The notes under the pieces were generated by a model. The model was not told the DNA's origin. It saw only the letters and a list, made by a program, of their open reading frames with translations, and made no database searches. Below, piece after piece: positions 17,216-25,616 of a stretch of 64,000 nucleotides of DNA. The stretch lies in contig NZ_JACCAE010000001.1 in assembly GCF_013409205.1 (NCBI RefSeq), positions 1,736,001-1,800,000 of the forward strand, in the 5' to 3' direction. This DNA is from Janibacter cremeus (GTDB taxonomy: Bacteria > Actinomycetota > Actinomycetes > Actinomycetales > Dermatophilaceae). The number at the start of each line of letters is the position of its first letter. Positions within the stretch are counted from its first letter, which is position 1. The position numbers and the translations under genes are program-made.

Positions 17216-17231
17216 TGTGACGTCAGTCACG
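17216..17231. promoter_or_regulatory. CRP/GlxR-like binding site upstream of AGCS symporter
   Basis: TGTGA-CGTCAG-TCACG matches the TGTGA-N6-TCACA consensus at all but the last base, 30 bases before the symporter start. Actinobacterial CRP/GlxR regulators bind this motif. Confidence 0.45.
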
Positions 17232-17273
17232 AACCCGACTTTACCCAACCGTGACCTTTGGTGCGCCCAACGG

Positions 17274-18632
17274 TCAGCTCCGTCGCGGTCGCTCGGCCCC
17301 CAGCACGGCCCACGCATCCCCCCGGATCCGCCAGGCCATGCACGCGCCCCTCAGCAGCATGAAGACGGTGAACGCGGACCAGAGTACGACGACCGAGACG
17401 ACGTCCCCGTGTCCCTCCCCGAGTGCGCGTGCCAACGCGACCACCGGGACGTAGGCGATGAGGACGAGGGTCATCGAGCCGGCCAGCCAGCGGCCGTCCC
17501 CGGCGCCGATGAGCACGCCGTCGATGACGAAGATGTAGCCCGAGAGGGGTTGGGCGAGGGCGATGACGACGAGGCCGCCGGCGATCGCCGCCTGTACCTG
17601 CGGGTCCTGGGTGAACAGGTGCGGGATGACCCGGTGCAGTGCAAGGACGATCACGCCGAGGCCGACGCCGCCCCACACGCCCCAGCGCACCATGAGGGTC
17701 GTGGCCGCTCGCGCCCCGTCGGCATCGCCGCCGCCGAGGGAGGCGCCGGTCAACGCCTGGCCGGCGATGGCCAGGGCGTCGAGCGCGAAGGTCAGCAGTG
17801 ACCAGATCGTCGTCGTCACCTGGTAGGCCGCGAGCGGCACATCGCCGAAGCTCGCTGCGACGTAGACGGTGAGCAGGATGATCGCGCGCAGGGCCAGGGT
17901 GCGCACGAGCAGCGGCGCGCCGTCCAGGGCAGCGCCGACCACCCGACCGACGTGGGGGCGAAGGGAGGCGCCCACCCCCCGACCGCGGTGCAGCACGACG
18001 ACCAGGAGGGCGAGTGCCATGCCCCACTGGGCGATCACGGTGCCCCAGGCGGCGCCGGCGATCCCCAGGTCCAGACCGAGGACGAGCAGCGCCGAGAGGG
18101 CGGCGTTGGCGCCGAAGCCGACGACCGAGACCGCCAGCGGCGTGCGCGTGTCCTGCAGGCCGCGCAGGATGCCGGTCGCGGAGAGGACGAGGAGCATCCC
18201 CGGCAGGCCCAGCGCGCTGATCTGCAGATAGGTCACGGCCTGGTCCAGCGCCGCCGGTGACGAGCCGAAGACTCCTGCGATCGGTCGCGCGAGCAGCCCG
18301 ACGACCAGAGCGCCGACCACGCCGAGCCCGGCGGCCAGCCAGACCCCTCCGGCCCCGACCTCGATCGCGCCCCGCCGCGAGCCGGCGCCGACCTGGCGGG
18401 CCACGACGCTGGTCGTGCCGTAGGCGAGGAAGACGAACACTCCAGCCGCAGTGAGCAGTACGGAGCTCGCGGTTCCCAGGCCGGCCAGCGGGACGACACC
18501 GAGTCGACCGACGATGGCCGCGTCGACCATGAGGAAGAGCGGCTCGGCAACCAGCGCGAGGAAGGCGGGCACTGCCAGGGCCAGGACCTCGCGCGGGCCG
18601 GCGCTCGGCACGGTCGCAGAGTTCGAGGGCAT
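17274..18632 (-). CDS. MATE-family efflux transporter (DinF-like)
   Basis: A protein of 452 residues with about twelve membrane segments, an antiporter exporting drugs or metabolites at the cost of a cation gradient. The N-terminal half reads LALAVPAFLALVAEPLFLMVDAAIVGRLGVVPLAGLG, the DinF-type MATE signature, and GILRGLQDTRTPLAV follows. ATG 18632 is preferred over upstream ATG 18680 because homology starts there and GGAG lies about ten bases before. It stands alone on the minus strand, divergent from the secreted amidohydrolase. Confidence 0.9.
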   Translation of the reverse strand: MPSNSATVPSAGPREVLALAVPAFLALVAEPLFLMVDAAIVGRLGVVPLAGLGTASSVLLTAAGVFVFLAYGTTSVVARQVGAGSRRGAIEVGAGGVWLAAGLGVVGALVVGLLARPIAGVFGSSPAALDQAVTYLQISALGLPGMLLVLSATGILRGLQDTRTPLAVSVVGFGANAALSALLVLGLDLGIAGAAWGTVIAQWGMALALLVVVLHRGRGVGASLRPHVGRVVGAALDGAPLLVRTLALRAIILLTVYVAASFGDVPLAAYQVTTTIWSLLTFALDALAIAGQALTGASLGGGDADGARAATTLMVRWGVWGGVGLGVIVLALHRVIPHLFTQDPQVQAAIAGGLVVIALAQPLSGYIFVIDGVLIGAGDGRWLAGSMTLVLIAYVPVVALARALGEGHGDVVSVVVLWSAFTVFMLLRGACMAWRIRGDAWAVLGAERPRRS

Positions 18633-18758
18633 GGGCGCCAGTCTCCACCTCGGGTGGTTGCTGCGCGGAAGGGGCCGCAAGTTACTGAGGGGTATACATT
18701 TTCATTACCGATCGGTAGCCTCTCCGTCGTCTCCCCCCGCCACTGATCGGAGTCCCCC

Positions 18759-20828
18759 TTGTCCCGGCCACGCCCTCGGCGCCCCCTTCCCTTCGTCGCT
18801 GTGCTGGTGACGGCTCTCCTCGCTCTGTCGATTCCGGGGGCCAACGCCGGTTCCCTCCCCTGGTACGAGCAGTCGGACCCCCAGGCCCGCGACTCGCAGG
18901 TCAACGTCTCCGGCGAACCCGCGAGCGGGACGACGCAGGATGGCCAGGTCCGCGGTCTCATCGACGCGCACACCCACCTGATGTCGAACGAGGGCTTCGG
19001 TGGGGACATCGTCTGCGGTGAGACCTTCAGCGAGGACGGCATCGAGAGCGCCCTGGTCGACTGCGACAGCCACGGCAGCGACGGGCGCACGGCCCTGATC
19101 GAGAACCTCACCAAGCTCGAGGGCAAGGGACCCTTCGACCCGCACTCGACGCAGCTGTGGCCCTCCTTCGAGGACGCCCCGAAGTGGTCCTCGTTGACCC
19201 ATCAGCAGATGTACTACCGCTGGGTCGAGCGGGCCTGGCGCGGCGGTCAGCGGATCATGGTCGCGGACGCGGTCAACAACAACATCCTGTGCTCGCTGCC
19301 GACGCAGGTGAACAAGCACTCCTGCAACGACATGGACACCGTGCGCCGCCAGGTGCAGGAGACGAAGGACCTCGAGGCCTTCATCGACGAGCGCCACGGA
19401 GGTCCGGGCAAGGGGTGGTTCCGGATCGCCTACACGCCGCAGGAGGCGCGCAACTACATCGAGCAGGGCAAGCTCGCCGTCATCCTCGGGATGGAGATCT
19501 CCAACCCCTTCGGCTGCGGTGTCGCCCTCGGGGTCCCGAAGTGCACCAAGAAGCAGATCGATGCCGGTCTGGATGAGGTGAAGAACCTCGGTATCCGGTC
19601 GATGTTCCTGTGCCACAAGTTCGACAACGCCCTGTGCGGGGTCCGCTTCGACGAGGGCACCCAGGGGGTCATCGTCAACATCGGCAACTTCCTCAACACC
19701 GGCAGCTTCTGGCAGGTCGAGCAGTGCCGCACCGACCTGCACGACCACACGGTTGCCGGTGGGGTGGTACCACCGGACGTCGCCAAGGCCTTTCCCGTCC
19801 AGGTGCTACCGGTCTACCCGGAGGGTCCGCACTGCAACAAGCGCGGTCTGACCGACCTGGGCGAGTACGCCCTGCGCGGGATGATGGACCGCGGGATGCT
19901 CGTCGAGCTGGACCACCAGAGCGTCAAGGCGGCCAAGCGGACGATGGAGATCCTCGAGTCCGAGGGGTACCCGGGCGTCGTCTCGAGCCACTCGTGGATG
20001 GACAAGTCCTTCACCGAGCGGATCTACCAGCTCGGGGGTTTCGTCGCCCAGTACGGGCACGACGCGGACAGCTTCGTCGCCGAGGCAGCGGCGGGTGACG
20101 ACCTTCGCGAGGAGTACGACGTCGGCTACGGCTTCGGGATGGACATGAACGGGTTCGGTGGTACCCCACCGCCGCGTCCGGACGCCGACGAGCGGCCGCT
20201 GGTCTACCCCTTCACTCCCGTCGTCGGCGAGGGCTCCATCGAGCGCCAGGTCACCGGTGAGCGGGTGTGGGACTACAACTCGGACGGCGTGGCCCACTAC
20301 GGGATGGTTCCCGACTGGGTCGAGGACATGCGCTCCAACGGCGGGCCGGCCGGCCAGGAGGTCGTCGAGGATCTCCTGCGCGGCCCGGAGTCCTACCTGC
20401 GGTCCTGGCAGAACACCGCCTCCTGGGAGCCCGAGCAGGACCTGACGAAGGGAGCGAGGCCGTCCGCGAGCAGTGTCCAGTGGTCCCTGGGTGGCGCCTT
20501 CCGCGCGGGCAACGCCATCGACGACCGGCGCAACACCCGGTGGGCGAGCAAGTGGGGTGATGACGCCTGGTGGCAGGTGGAGTTCGACACCCCGCGTCAG
20601 GTCAGCCGGATCACCCTGGACTGGGAGCGGGCCCACGCCGAGGACTACCGGATCCAGACGAGTCTGGACGGCGCCGATTGGCAGACGGTGCATACCGTGA
20701 CCGGCAGCGACGGGGGGATCGACACCATCCGGATCGACCCGACCTCGGCACGGCAGGTCCGGCTGGTCACCGACAAGCGGGCCACGAAGTGGGGCGTCTC
20801 CCTCCACGAGGTGACGATCACCAGCTGA
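18759..20828 (+). CDS. Secreted amidohydrolase-superfamily protein with C-terminal discoidin (F5/8C) domain
   Basis: The 689-residue protein has a signal peptide (cleavage after about residue 30, ANA). The central part is a metal-dependent amidohydrolase barrel: GLIDAHTHLMSNEGF, IRSMFLCHKFDN, LVELDHQSVKAAKRTMEILE and VVSSHSW. The last ~140 residues (ARPSASSVQWSLGGAFRAGNAIDD...RWASKWGDDAWWQVEFD) are an F5/8 type C carbohydrate-binding domain. TTG 18759 is supported by GGAG six bases upstream. At least six cysteines lie in the exported part. The substrate is unknown; binding to a glycan or wall polymer is an inference. A 20-bp hairpin terminates the gene. Confidence 0.78.
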   Translation: MSRPRPRRPLPFVAVLVTALLALSIPGANAGSLPWYEQSDPQARDSQVNVSGEPASGTTQDGQVRGLIDAHTHLMSNEGFGGDIVCGETFSEDGIESALVDCDSHGSDGRTALIENLTKLEGKGPFDPHSTQLWPSFEDAPKWSSLTHQQMYYRWVERAWRGGQRIMVADAVNNNILCSLPTQVNKHSCNDMDTVRRQVQETKDLEAFIDERHGGPGKGWFRIAYTPQEARNYIEQGKLAVILGMEISNPFGCGVALGVPKCTKKQIDAGLDEVKNLGIRSMFLCHKFDNALCGVRFDEGTQGVIVNIGNFLNTGSFWQVEQCRTDLHDHTVAGGVVPPDVAKAFPVQVLPVYPEGPHCNKRGLTDLGEYALRGMMDRGMLVELDHQSVKAAKRTMEILESEGYPGVVSSHSWMDKSFTERIYQLGGFVAQYGHDADSFVAEAAAGDDLREEYDVGYGFGMDMNGFGGTPPPRPDADERPLVYPFTPVVGEGSIERQVTGERVWDYNSDGVAHYGMVPDWVEDMRSNGGPAGQEVVEDLLRGPESYLRSWQNTASWEPEQDLTKGARPSASSVQWSLGGAFRAGNAIDDRRNTRWASKWGDDAWWQVEFDTPRQVSRITLDWERAHAEDYRIQTSLDGADWQTVHTVTGSDGGIDTIRIDPTSARQVRLVTDKRATKWGVSLHEVTITS

Positions 20829-20838
20829 TCGGTGGTGC

Positions 20839-20882
20839 GACCGTCCATGACGGGCCCCGCACGGGGCCCGTCATGGACGGTC
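20839..20882. terminator. Bidirectional 20-bp perfect hairpin terminator
   Basis: GACCGTCCATGACGGGCCCC (20839-20858), loop GCAC, and the exact complement (20863-20882) lie between the convergent amidohydrolase and GntR regulator genes. Confidence 0.85.
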
Positions 20883-20897
20883 CCGCAGAGGCAGGGC

Positions 20898-21650
20898 TCA
20901 GCGCTCGTCGAGCATCAGGTCGATGGTGTAGTCCTCACCGCGGTAGGCGTGGTCGCCGAACTCGATCGCGGCACCCGCTGCGTCGAAAGCCATCCGGGTC
21001 ATGGTCAGGACCGGATGGCCCGTGCCGAGGTCGAGCTCCCGGCGCTCCTCGGCCGTCGGCATGCGTGCCCCGATCGACTGCCGGGCGACGACCGGTTTGA
21101 CGCCTCGTCGGCGCAGCAGCGCGTAGAGCCCCTCCTCCTCGAGGTCCTCTCTTGTGATGTCCGCGTGGGCCGGTGGGAGCCAGTTGTGCAGCAGGGCCAG
21201 GGGGAGGTCTGCGGCGAGGCGCACCCGCACGATGGACAACAGCTCCGCATCGGGCCCGAGATCGAGTGCCGCGGAGGCGCGCTCGTTGGTGCGGGTCTCC
21301 ATGGACAGCACTCGTGTGTGCGGCTCCCGTCCCTCGGCCTGCAGGTCGTCGAAGAGTGAGGACAGGCGCGCCCTGCGGTGCACCTTGCGGTTGGCGACCG
21401 TCGTCCCCAGGCCCCGGCGGCGCACGAGGAGGCCGTGGTCGACCATCTCCTGGATGGCCCGACGCACGGTCGGTCGCGAGACGCTCAGCCGCTGGGCGAG
21501 GGCGACCTCGTTCTCGAAGGGGTCGCCCGGCTCGAGCCGGCCGTCGTCGACGGCGGCGGTGAGCTGCTCGGCGAGCTGGTGGTACAGCGGCACCGGCGAC
21601 TCGCGGTCGATGACCACCTCGAGCTGCAGGGCTGGCATGCCGGTGAGCAT
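20898..21650 (-). CDS. GntR/HutC-family regulator of the inositol cluster
   Basis: The 250-residue protein has an N-terminal winged helix (VPLYHQLAEQLTAAVDDGRLEPGDPFENEVALAQRLSVSRPTVRRAI, residues ~18-60) and a C-terminal UTRA ligand-binding domain. ATG 21650 is supported by GGAGG eight bases upstream. It is divergent from the iolG-iolD operon, and the gap holds repeated TCCTGACA elements with a matching site before mmsA. By position and family it is the probable IolR-type repressor that senses an inositol intermediate, although B. subtilis IolR is DeoR-family, so the name is not transferred. Confidence 0.85.
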   Translation of the reverse strand: MLTGMPALQLEVVIDRESPVPLYHQLAEQLTAAVDDGRLEPGDPFENEVALAQRLSVSRPTVRRAIQEMVDHGLLVRRRGLGTTVANRKVHRRARLSSLFDDLQAEGREPHTRVLSMETRTNERASAALDLGPDAELLSIVRVRLAADLPLALLHNWLPPAHADITREDLEEEGLYALLRRRGVKPVVARQSIGARMPTAEERRELDLGTGHPVLTMTRMAFDAAGAAIEFGDHAYRGEDYTIDLMLDER

Positions 21651-21660
21651 ACGGCACCCC

Positions 21661-21692
21661 TCCTGACAGACATACGTTCGCATGTCCTGACA
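21661..21692. promoter_or_regulatory. Paired operator candidate in GntR-iolG gap
   Basis: TCCTGACA occurs twice in direct repeat (21661-21668 and 21685-21692). The second lies inside the palindrome TGTCCTGACA (21683-21692), a TGT-N4-ACA form usual for HutC-type GntR operators. It abuts the -35 box of the iolG promoter. The same decamer with one change is found before mmsA at 32654. Confidence 0.6.
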
Positions 21693-21697
21693 AACTA

Positions 21698-21727
21698 TTG
21701 ACATGGCGGCTGGGCGTGCGCAAGAGT
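21698..21727 (+). promoter_or_regulatory. Promoter of the iolG-iolD operon
   Basis: TTGACA (21698-21703) is a perfect -35 box. A weak -10 (around AAGAGT, 21722-21727) follows at 18 bases. The position next to the operator fits repression by the divergent GntR protein. Confidence 0.5.
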
Positions 21728-21783
21728 GATCCGCACCACCTCGACTGTCCCTGGTTCGTGGACCTACGCGAAGGAGCGCCCGG

Positions 21784-22806
21784 ATGCGCATCGGATTGGT
21801 CGGCCTCGGCCGGATCGGCGCCTTCCACGCCGATACCCTGCTCGAGCTGGCGGCCGTGAAGACACTCGTGGTCAGCGATGCGCAGGAGCAGACGACGCAG
21901 GAGACGGCGACCCGGTTGCGCGCCGCCCACCCCGACAAGGCCGTCGAGATCGCCGTGGGCCCCGAGGAGCTGCTCGACGGGCTCGACGGGCTGGTCGTCG
22001 CCACGGCCACGCCGGGCCACGCGGAGTGGATCCGCCGGGGCATCGCTGCAGGCGTCCCGACCTTCTGCGAGAAGCCCGTCGCGGGTGGGCTCGCGGAGAC
22101 GATCGACCTGGCCCGTCTGGAGGCGAGCACGAGCACACCGGTGCACGTGGGCCACCACCGGCGCTTCGATCCGGGATTCCGCCGACTGCGCGAGGCCGTG
22201 ACCACTGACGAGCTCGGATTCATCACCTCGATCCGGGCCACCAGCCACGACCGGGTGCCGCCACACCCGTCCTTCATCCCGACCTCGGGAGGGATCTACC
22301 GCGACTGCGTCGTGCACGACATCGACGCCGCGCGCTTCGTCACCGGCCGCGAGGTCGCGTCGGTGTACGCGGTCGGGACGAACAAGGGCGCCGCCCACTT
22401 CAGCGAGGCCGGCGACGTCGACACCGGCGCCGCCGTGCTCACCATGGACGACGACACCCTCGTGCTCGTGTCCGCAACCCGCTACAACGGCGCCGGGTAC
22501 GACGTGCGGATGGAGGTCCACGGGCAGCTGGGGACGCTGGCTGCCGGCCTGGACCAGGCCCTGCCGATGCGTAGCGCGGAGGCCGACGTCGACTTCCCCC
22601 AGGGCCCCTCCCGGCAGACCTTCATGGAGCGATTCCTGCCCGCCTACCGGGCCGAGCTCACCGCCTTCCTGCAGGTGGCCGCCGACCACGGGCAGAGCCC
22701 CTGCACCATCGCGGATGCCTTGGCGGCGTTCCGCACTGCCGAGGCCTGCGAGCTCTCGCGCGCGCAGGCGCGCCCCGTACCCCTGACCGAGATCGAAGGA
22801 CTGTGA
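21784..22806 (+). CDS. iolG: Inositol 2-dehydrogenase (first Gfo/Idh/MocA copy)
   Basis: This 340-residue enzyme oxidises myo-inositol to 2-keto-myo-inositol with NAD+. The N-terminal Rossmann loop GLVGLGRIGAFHADT, the catalytic Lys97 in FCEKPVAG, and the Asp174/His178 pair in GGIYRDCVVHDIDAARF match IolG. It begins the catabolic operon and overlaps the next gene (GTGA). Two further homologues (31563 and 36441) are present, which may handle other inositol isomers. Confidence 0.88.
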   Translation: MRIGLVGLGRIGAFHADTLLELAAVKTLVVSDAQEQTTQETATRLRAAHPDKAVEIAVGPEELLDGLDGLVVATATPGHAEWIRRGIAAGVPTFCEKPVAGGLAETIDLARLEASTSTPVHVGHHRRFDPGFRRLREAVTTDELGFITSIRATSHDRVPPHPSFIPTSGGIYRDCVVHDIDAARFVTGREVASVYAVGTNKGAAHFSEAGDVDTGAAVLTMDDDTLVLVSATRYNGAGYDVRMEVHGQLGTLAAGLDQALPMRSAEADVDFPQGPSRQTFMERFLPAYRAELTAFLQVAADHGQSPCTIADALAAFRTAEACELSRAQARPVPLTEIEGL

Positions 22807-23744
22807 CCATGACCCAGACGACCACATCGCGTCCCCCGCTGACGCAGCGCATCGCCGGTGCCCCGATCTGCTGGGGGGTCTGCGAGGTCCCCGGGTGGGG
22901 ATTCCAGCACGAACCTCCCCTCGTGCTGACCCAGATGCGTGAGCTGGGCCTGGCCGCGACGGAGTTCGGTCCGGACGGTTTCCTGCCCGACTCCCCGCAG
23001 GGGAAGGCCGACACCCTCGCCGAGTACGGGCTCGCCGCCGTCGGCCAGTTCGTCCCAGTCGTCCTCCACGACCCGCAGCTCGACCCCCTTCCGGTCGTCG
23101 AGGCCGCGATGGCCGGGCTCCTCGCTGCCGGGGCCTCGACCGTCATCATCGCCGCGGCCACCGGGGCGGAGGGCTACGACGCGCGCCCGGAGATGGACGA
23201 GCAGGGCTGGTCCACGCTGCTGGCCAACCTCGACCGGATCGATGCGGAGGCCGCTGAGCGGGGTCTCACCGCGACCCTGCACCCGCACGTCGGCACGATG
23301 GTCGAGTCGGGAGAGGAGACCGACCGTGTCCTGGCCGGATCGCGGATCGGGCTCTGCCTCGACACCGGCCACCTGCTCATCGGCGGGGGCGACCCGGTCA
23401 AGGTAGCCGTCGAGCACCCGGACCGGATCGCCCACATGCACCTGAAGGATGTCGACATCGCCTGGGCGCGCAGGGTCCAGGACGGCTCCGCCGCCTACAC
23501 CGACGCGGTGGCCGCCGGAATGTACGTGGCGCTCGGCGAAGGGGACGTCGACGTGGCGGCCATCGTCTCCGCCGTGGAAGGGGCCGGTTACACCGGGTGG
23601 TACGTGCTCGAGCAGGACACGATCCTGCCCGGTGACCCCGCGGACCCCGCCACGCCGAAGGGGAGCGGCGACCCCGTCACGGACGTGCGCACCTCCGTGG
23701 CCCACCTGACGTCGATCGCCGAGTCCCTGGCGAAAGGGGCCTGA
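22803..23744 (+). CDS. iolE: Inosose dehydratase-like TIM-barrel protein
   Basis: The 313-residue protein is a xylose-isomerase-like TIM barrel. Its opening GAPICWGVCEVPGWGFQ is characteristic of IolE-type myo-inosose-2 dehydratases, and the metal-site elements TLHPHVG, GLCLDTGHL, HMHLKDVD and WYVLEQD are present. It dehydrates scyllo-inosose to the diketone substrate of IolD. An isomerase (IolI/IolH) role is the main alternative. GTG 22803 overlaps the iolG stop; ATG 22809 is an alternative start. Confidence 0.8.
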   Translation: MTMTQTTTSRPPLTQRIAGAPICWGVCEVPGWGFQHEPPLVLTQMRELGLAATEFGPDGFLPDSPQGKADTLAEYGLAAVGQFVPVVLHDPQLDPLPVVEAAMAGLLAAGASTVIIAAATGAEGYDARPEMDEQGWSTLLANLDRIDAEAAERGLTATLHPHVGTMVESGEETDRVLAGSRIGLCLDTGHLLIGGGDPVKVAVEHPDRIAHMHLKDVDIAWARRVQDGSAAYTDAVAAGMYVALGEGDVDVAAIVSAVEGAGYTGWYVLEQDTILPGDPADPATPKGSGDPVTDVRTSVAHLTSIAESLAKGA

Positions 23745-23745
23745 C

Positions 23746-24708
23746 GTGCTCGACCTGGTCACCATGGGTCGCACCGGGGTGGACATCTACCCCCTCGACC
23801 ACGGCGTGCCCCTGGAGGAGGTGCGCACCTTCGAGAAGTTCCTCGGTGGGTCCGCGACGAACGTCGCCGTGGCGGCAGCCAGGTACCGGCGACGTGCCGC
23901 CCTGGTGACCAAGACGGGCGCCGACGCCTTCGGTCGCTACGTGCGGGCCGAGGCCGAGCGCCTCGGCGTCGTCGGCGACTTCATCACCCCGATCGAGGGG
24001 GAGGGGCCACCCACGCCGGTGACCTTCTGCGAGGTGTACCCGCCGGACGACTTCCCGCTCTACTTCTACCGCTACCCGAGGGCACCCGACCTCATGCTCA
24101 CCGAGGCCGACCTGCCGCTGGAGCAGATCCGCTCCGCCCGCGTCTTCTGGACGACGGTGACCGGCCTGTGCCAGGAGCCCTCCCGCGCTGCGCACCACGT
24201 CGCCTTCGCCGCGCGCGGCCGGGCTCGGCACACGGTGCTCGACCTCGACTACCGACCGATGTTCTGGACCGACCCGAGCGAGGCCTCCGCGCAGGTCGGC
24301 CGTGCCCTGGAGCACGTGACCATCGCGGTGGGCAACAAAGAGGAGTGCGAGGTGGCCATCGGCGAGAGCGACCCGCACCGCGCGGCCGACGCCCTCCTCG
24401 AGCGCGGCCTGGAGCTGGCCGTCGTCAAGCAGGGCCCGAAGGGAGTGCTCGCCGCCACCGCGGACGAGCGCGTCGAGGTTCCGCCATACTTCGTGGACGT
24501 GGTCAACGGACTCGGCGCGGGCGATGCCTTCGGCGGCGCCCTGGTCCACGGCCTCCTCGAGGGGTGGGACCTGCAGCGGGTCCTGGAGTTCGCCAACGTG
24601 GCCGGGGCGATCGTCGCCTCCCGGCTGGAGTGCAGCACCGCGATGCCGACCGCTGACGAGGTCGAGGCCGGCATCGCCGACTGGACGACGAAGGAGGCGA
24701 GCGCATGA
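23746..24708 (+). CDS. iolC: 5-dehydro-2-deoxygluconokinase
   Basis: A PfkB-family sugar kinase of 320 residues. KFLGGSATNVAVAAARYRRRAALVTKTGADAFG is the first PfkB signature and VNGLGAGDAFGGALVHGLLEG the second, with the catalytic Asp in GAGDAF. In the inositol pathway it phosphorylates 2-deoxy-5-keto-D-gluconate. It follows iolE with one base between stop and start and overlaps the next gene by four bases. Confidence 0.9.
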   Translation: MLDLVTMGRTGVDIYPLDHGVPLEEVRTFEKFLGGSATNVAVAAARYRRRAALVTKTGADAFGRYVRAEAERLGVVGDFITPIEGEGPPTPVTFCEVYPPDDFPLYFYRYPRAPDLMLTEADLPLEQIRSARVFWTTVTGLCQEPSRAAHHVAFAARGRARHTVLDLDYRPMFWTDPSEASAQVGRALEHVTIAVGNKEECEVAIGESDPHRAADALLERGLELAVVKQGPKGVLAATADERVEVPPYFVDVVNGLGAGDAFGGALVHGLLEGWDLQRVLEFANVAGAIVASRLECSTAMPTADEVEAGIADWTTKEASA

Positions 24709-25616
24709 CTGCCACGACCGGTGCGGCCGCGACATCGGTCGACATCGCCCACCTGACGCAGGTGCGCGCGAGCGACCCCGGCGCGTTCGCCCGCGCCTGG
24801 GCCACGCGCTCGCGTCGACCGTTGCTCGGCGACGACGGGCGGATGCTCCTCGTCGCCGCCGACCACCCGGCCCGCGGCGCACTCGGGGTACGCGACCGGG
24901 CCATGGCCATGGGCTCCCGTTCCGACCTGCTCGAGCGCCTGGTGACGGCCCTCGCCCGACCCGACGTCGACGGTGTGCTGGCGACCCCGGACATCCTCGA
25001 CGACCTGGTCCTGATGGGTGCCCTGGAGGACAAGGTCGTCATCGGATCGATGAACCGCGGCGGCCTGCAGGGGGCGGTCTACGAGCTCGACGACCGGCTC
25101 ACCGGGTACACGCCGGACGAGATCGCCCGTCGCGGCCTCGATGGTGGCAAGACGCTCACCCGCATCGCGCTCGAGGACCCGGGCAGTGTCGCGACGCTCG
25201 AGGCGACCGCCAGGGCCGTCGACGAGCTCGGGGCCCACGGACTCATGGCGATGGTGGAGCCGTTCTGGTCGCAGCGGCGTGACGACAAGGTGGTCAACCT
25301 GCTCGACCCCGACAGCACGATCAAGTCGATCAGCGTGGCCGCCGGCCTGGGCGCCAGCAGCGCACACACCTGGCTCAAGCTGCCCGTCGTCGACGACCTG
25401 GAGCGGGTCATGGACGCCACGACGATGCCGACGGTCCTCCTCGGCGGCGACCCGCAGGGCGACCCGCACGACACCTACGCCGCGTGGGGTCGCTCGCTGG
25501 ACATCCCCCAGGTGCGTGGTCTCGTCGTCGGCCGGGCTCTGTTGTACCCGCCGGACGGCGACGTGGCCGCCGCCGTCGACATCGCCGCCGAGCTCGTCCA
25601 CGGAGGTTCTGCATGA
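24705..25616 (+). CDS. Cgl0159-type (beta/alpha)8 aldolase-like protein
   Basis: The 303-residue protein is recognised as the (beta/alpha)8 protein that accompanies iolC in actinobacterial inositol clusters. Its barrel strands include MLLVAADHPARGALGV, KVVIGSMNRGG, GLMAMVEPFWS and HTWLKLPVVDD, with Lys in the last as a possible Schiff-base residue. The position directly after iolC suggests it takes the role of IolJ, splitting 2-deoxy-5-keto-gluconate 6-phosphate into malonic semialdehyde and dihydroxyacetone phosphate. That role is an inference from context; no separate iolJ is seen in the window. Confidence 0.75.
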   Translation: MTATTGAAATSVDIAHLTQVRASDPGAFARAWATRSRRPLLGDDGRMLLVAADHPARGALGVRDRAMAMGSRSDLLERLVTALARPDVDGVLATPDILDDLVLMGALEDKVVIGSMNRGGLQGAVYELDDRLTGYTPDEIARRGLDGGKTLTRIALEDPGSVATLEATARAVDELGAHGLMAMVEPFWSQRRDDKVVNLLDPDSTIKSISVAAGLGASSAHTWLKLPVVDDLERVMDATTMPTVLLGGDPQGDPHDTYAAWGRSLDIPQVRGLVVGRALLYPPDGDVAAAVDIAAELVHGGSA

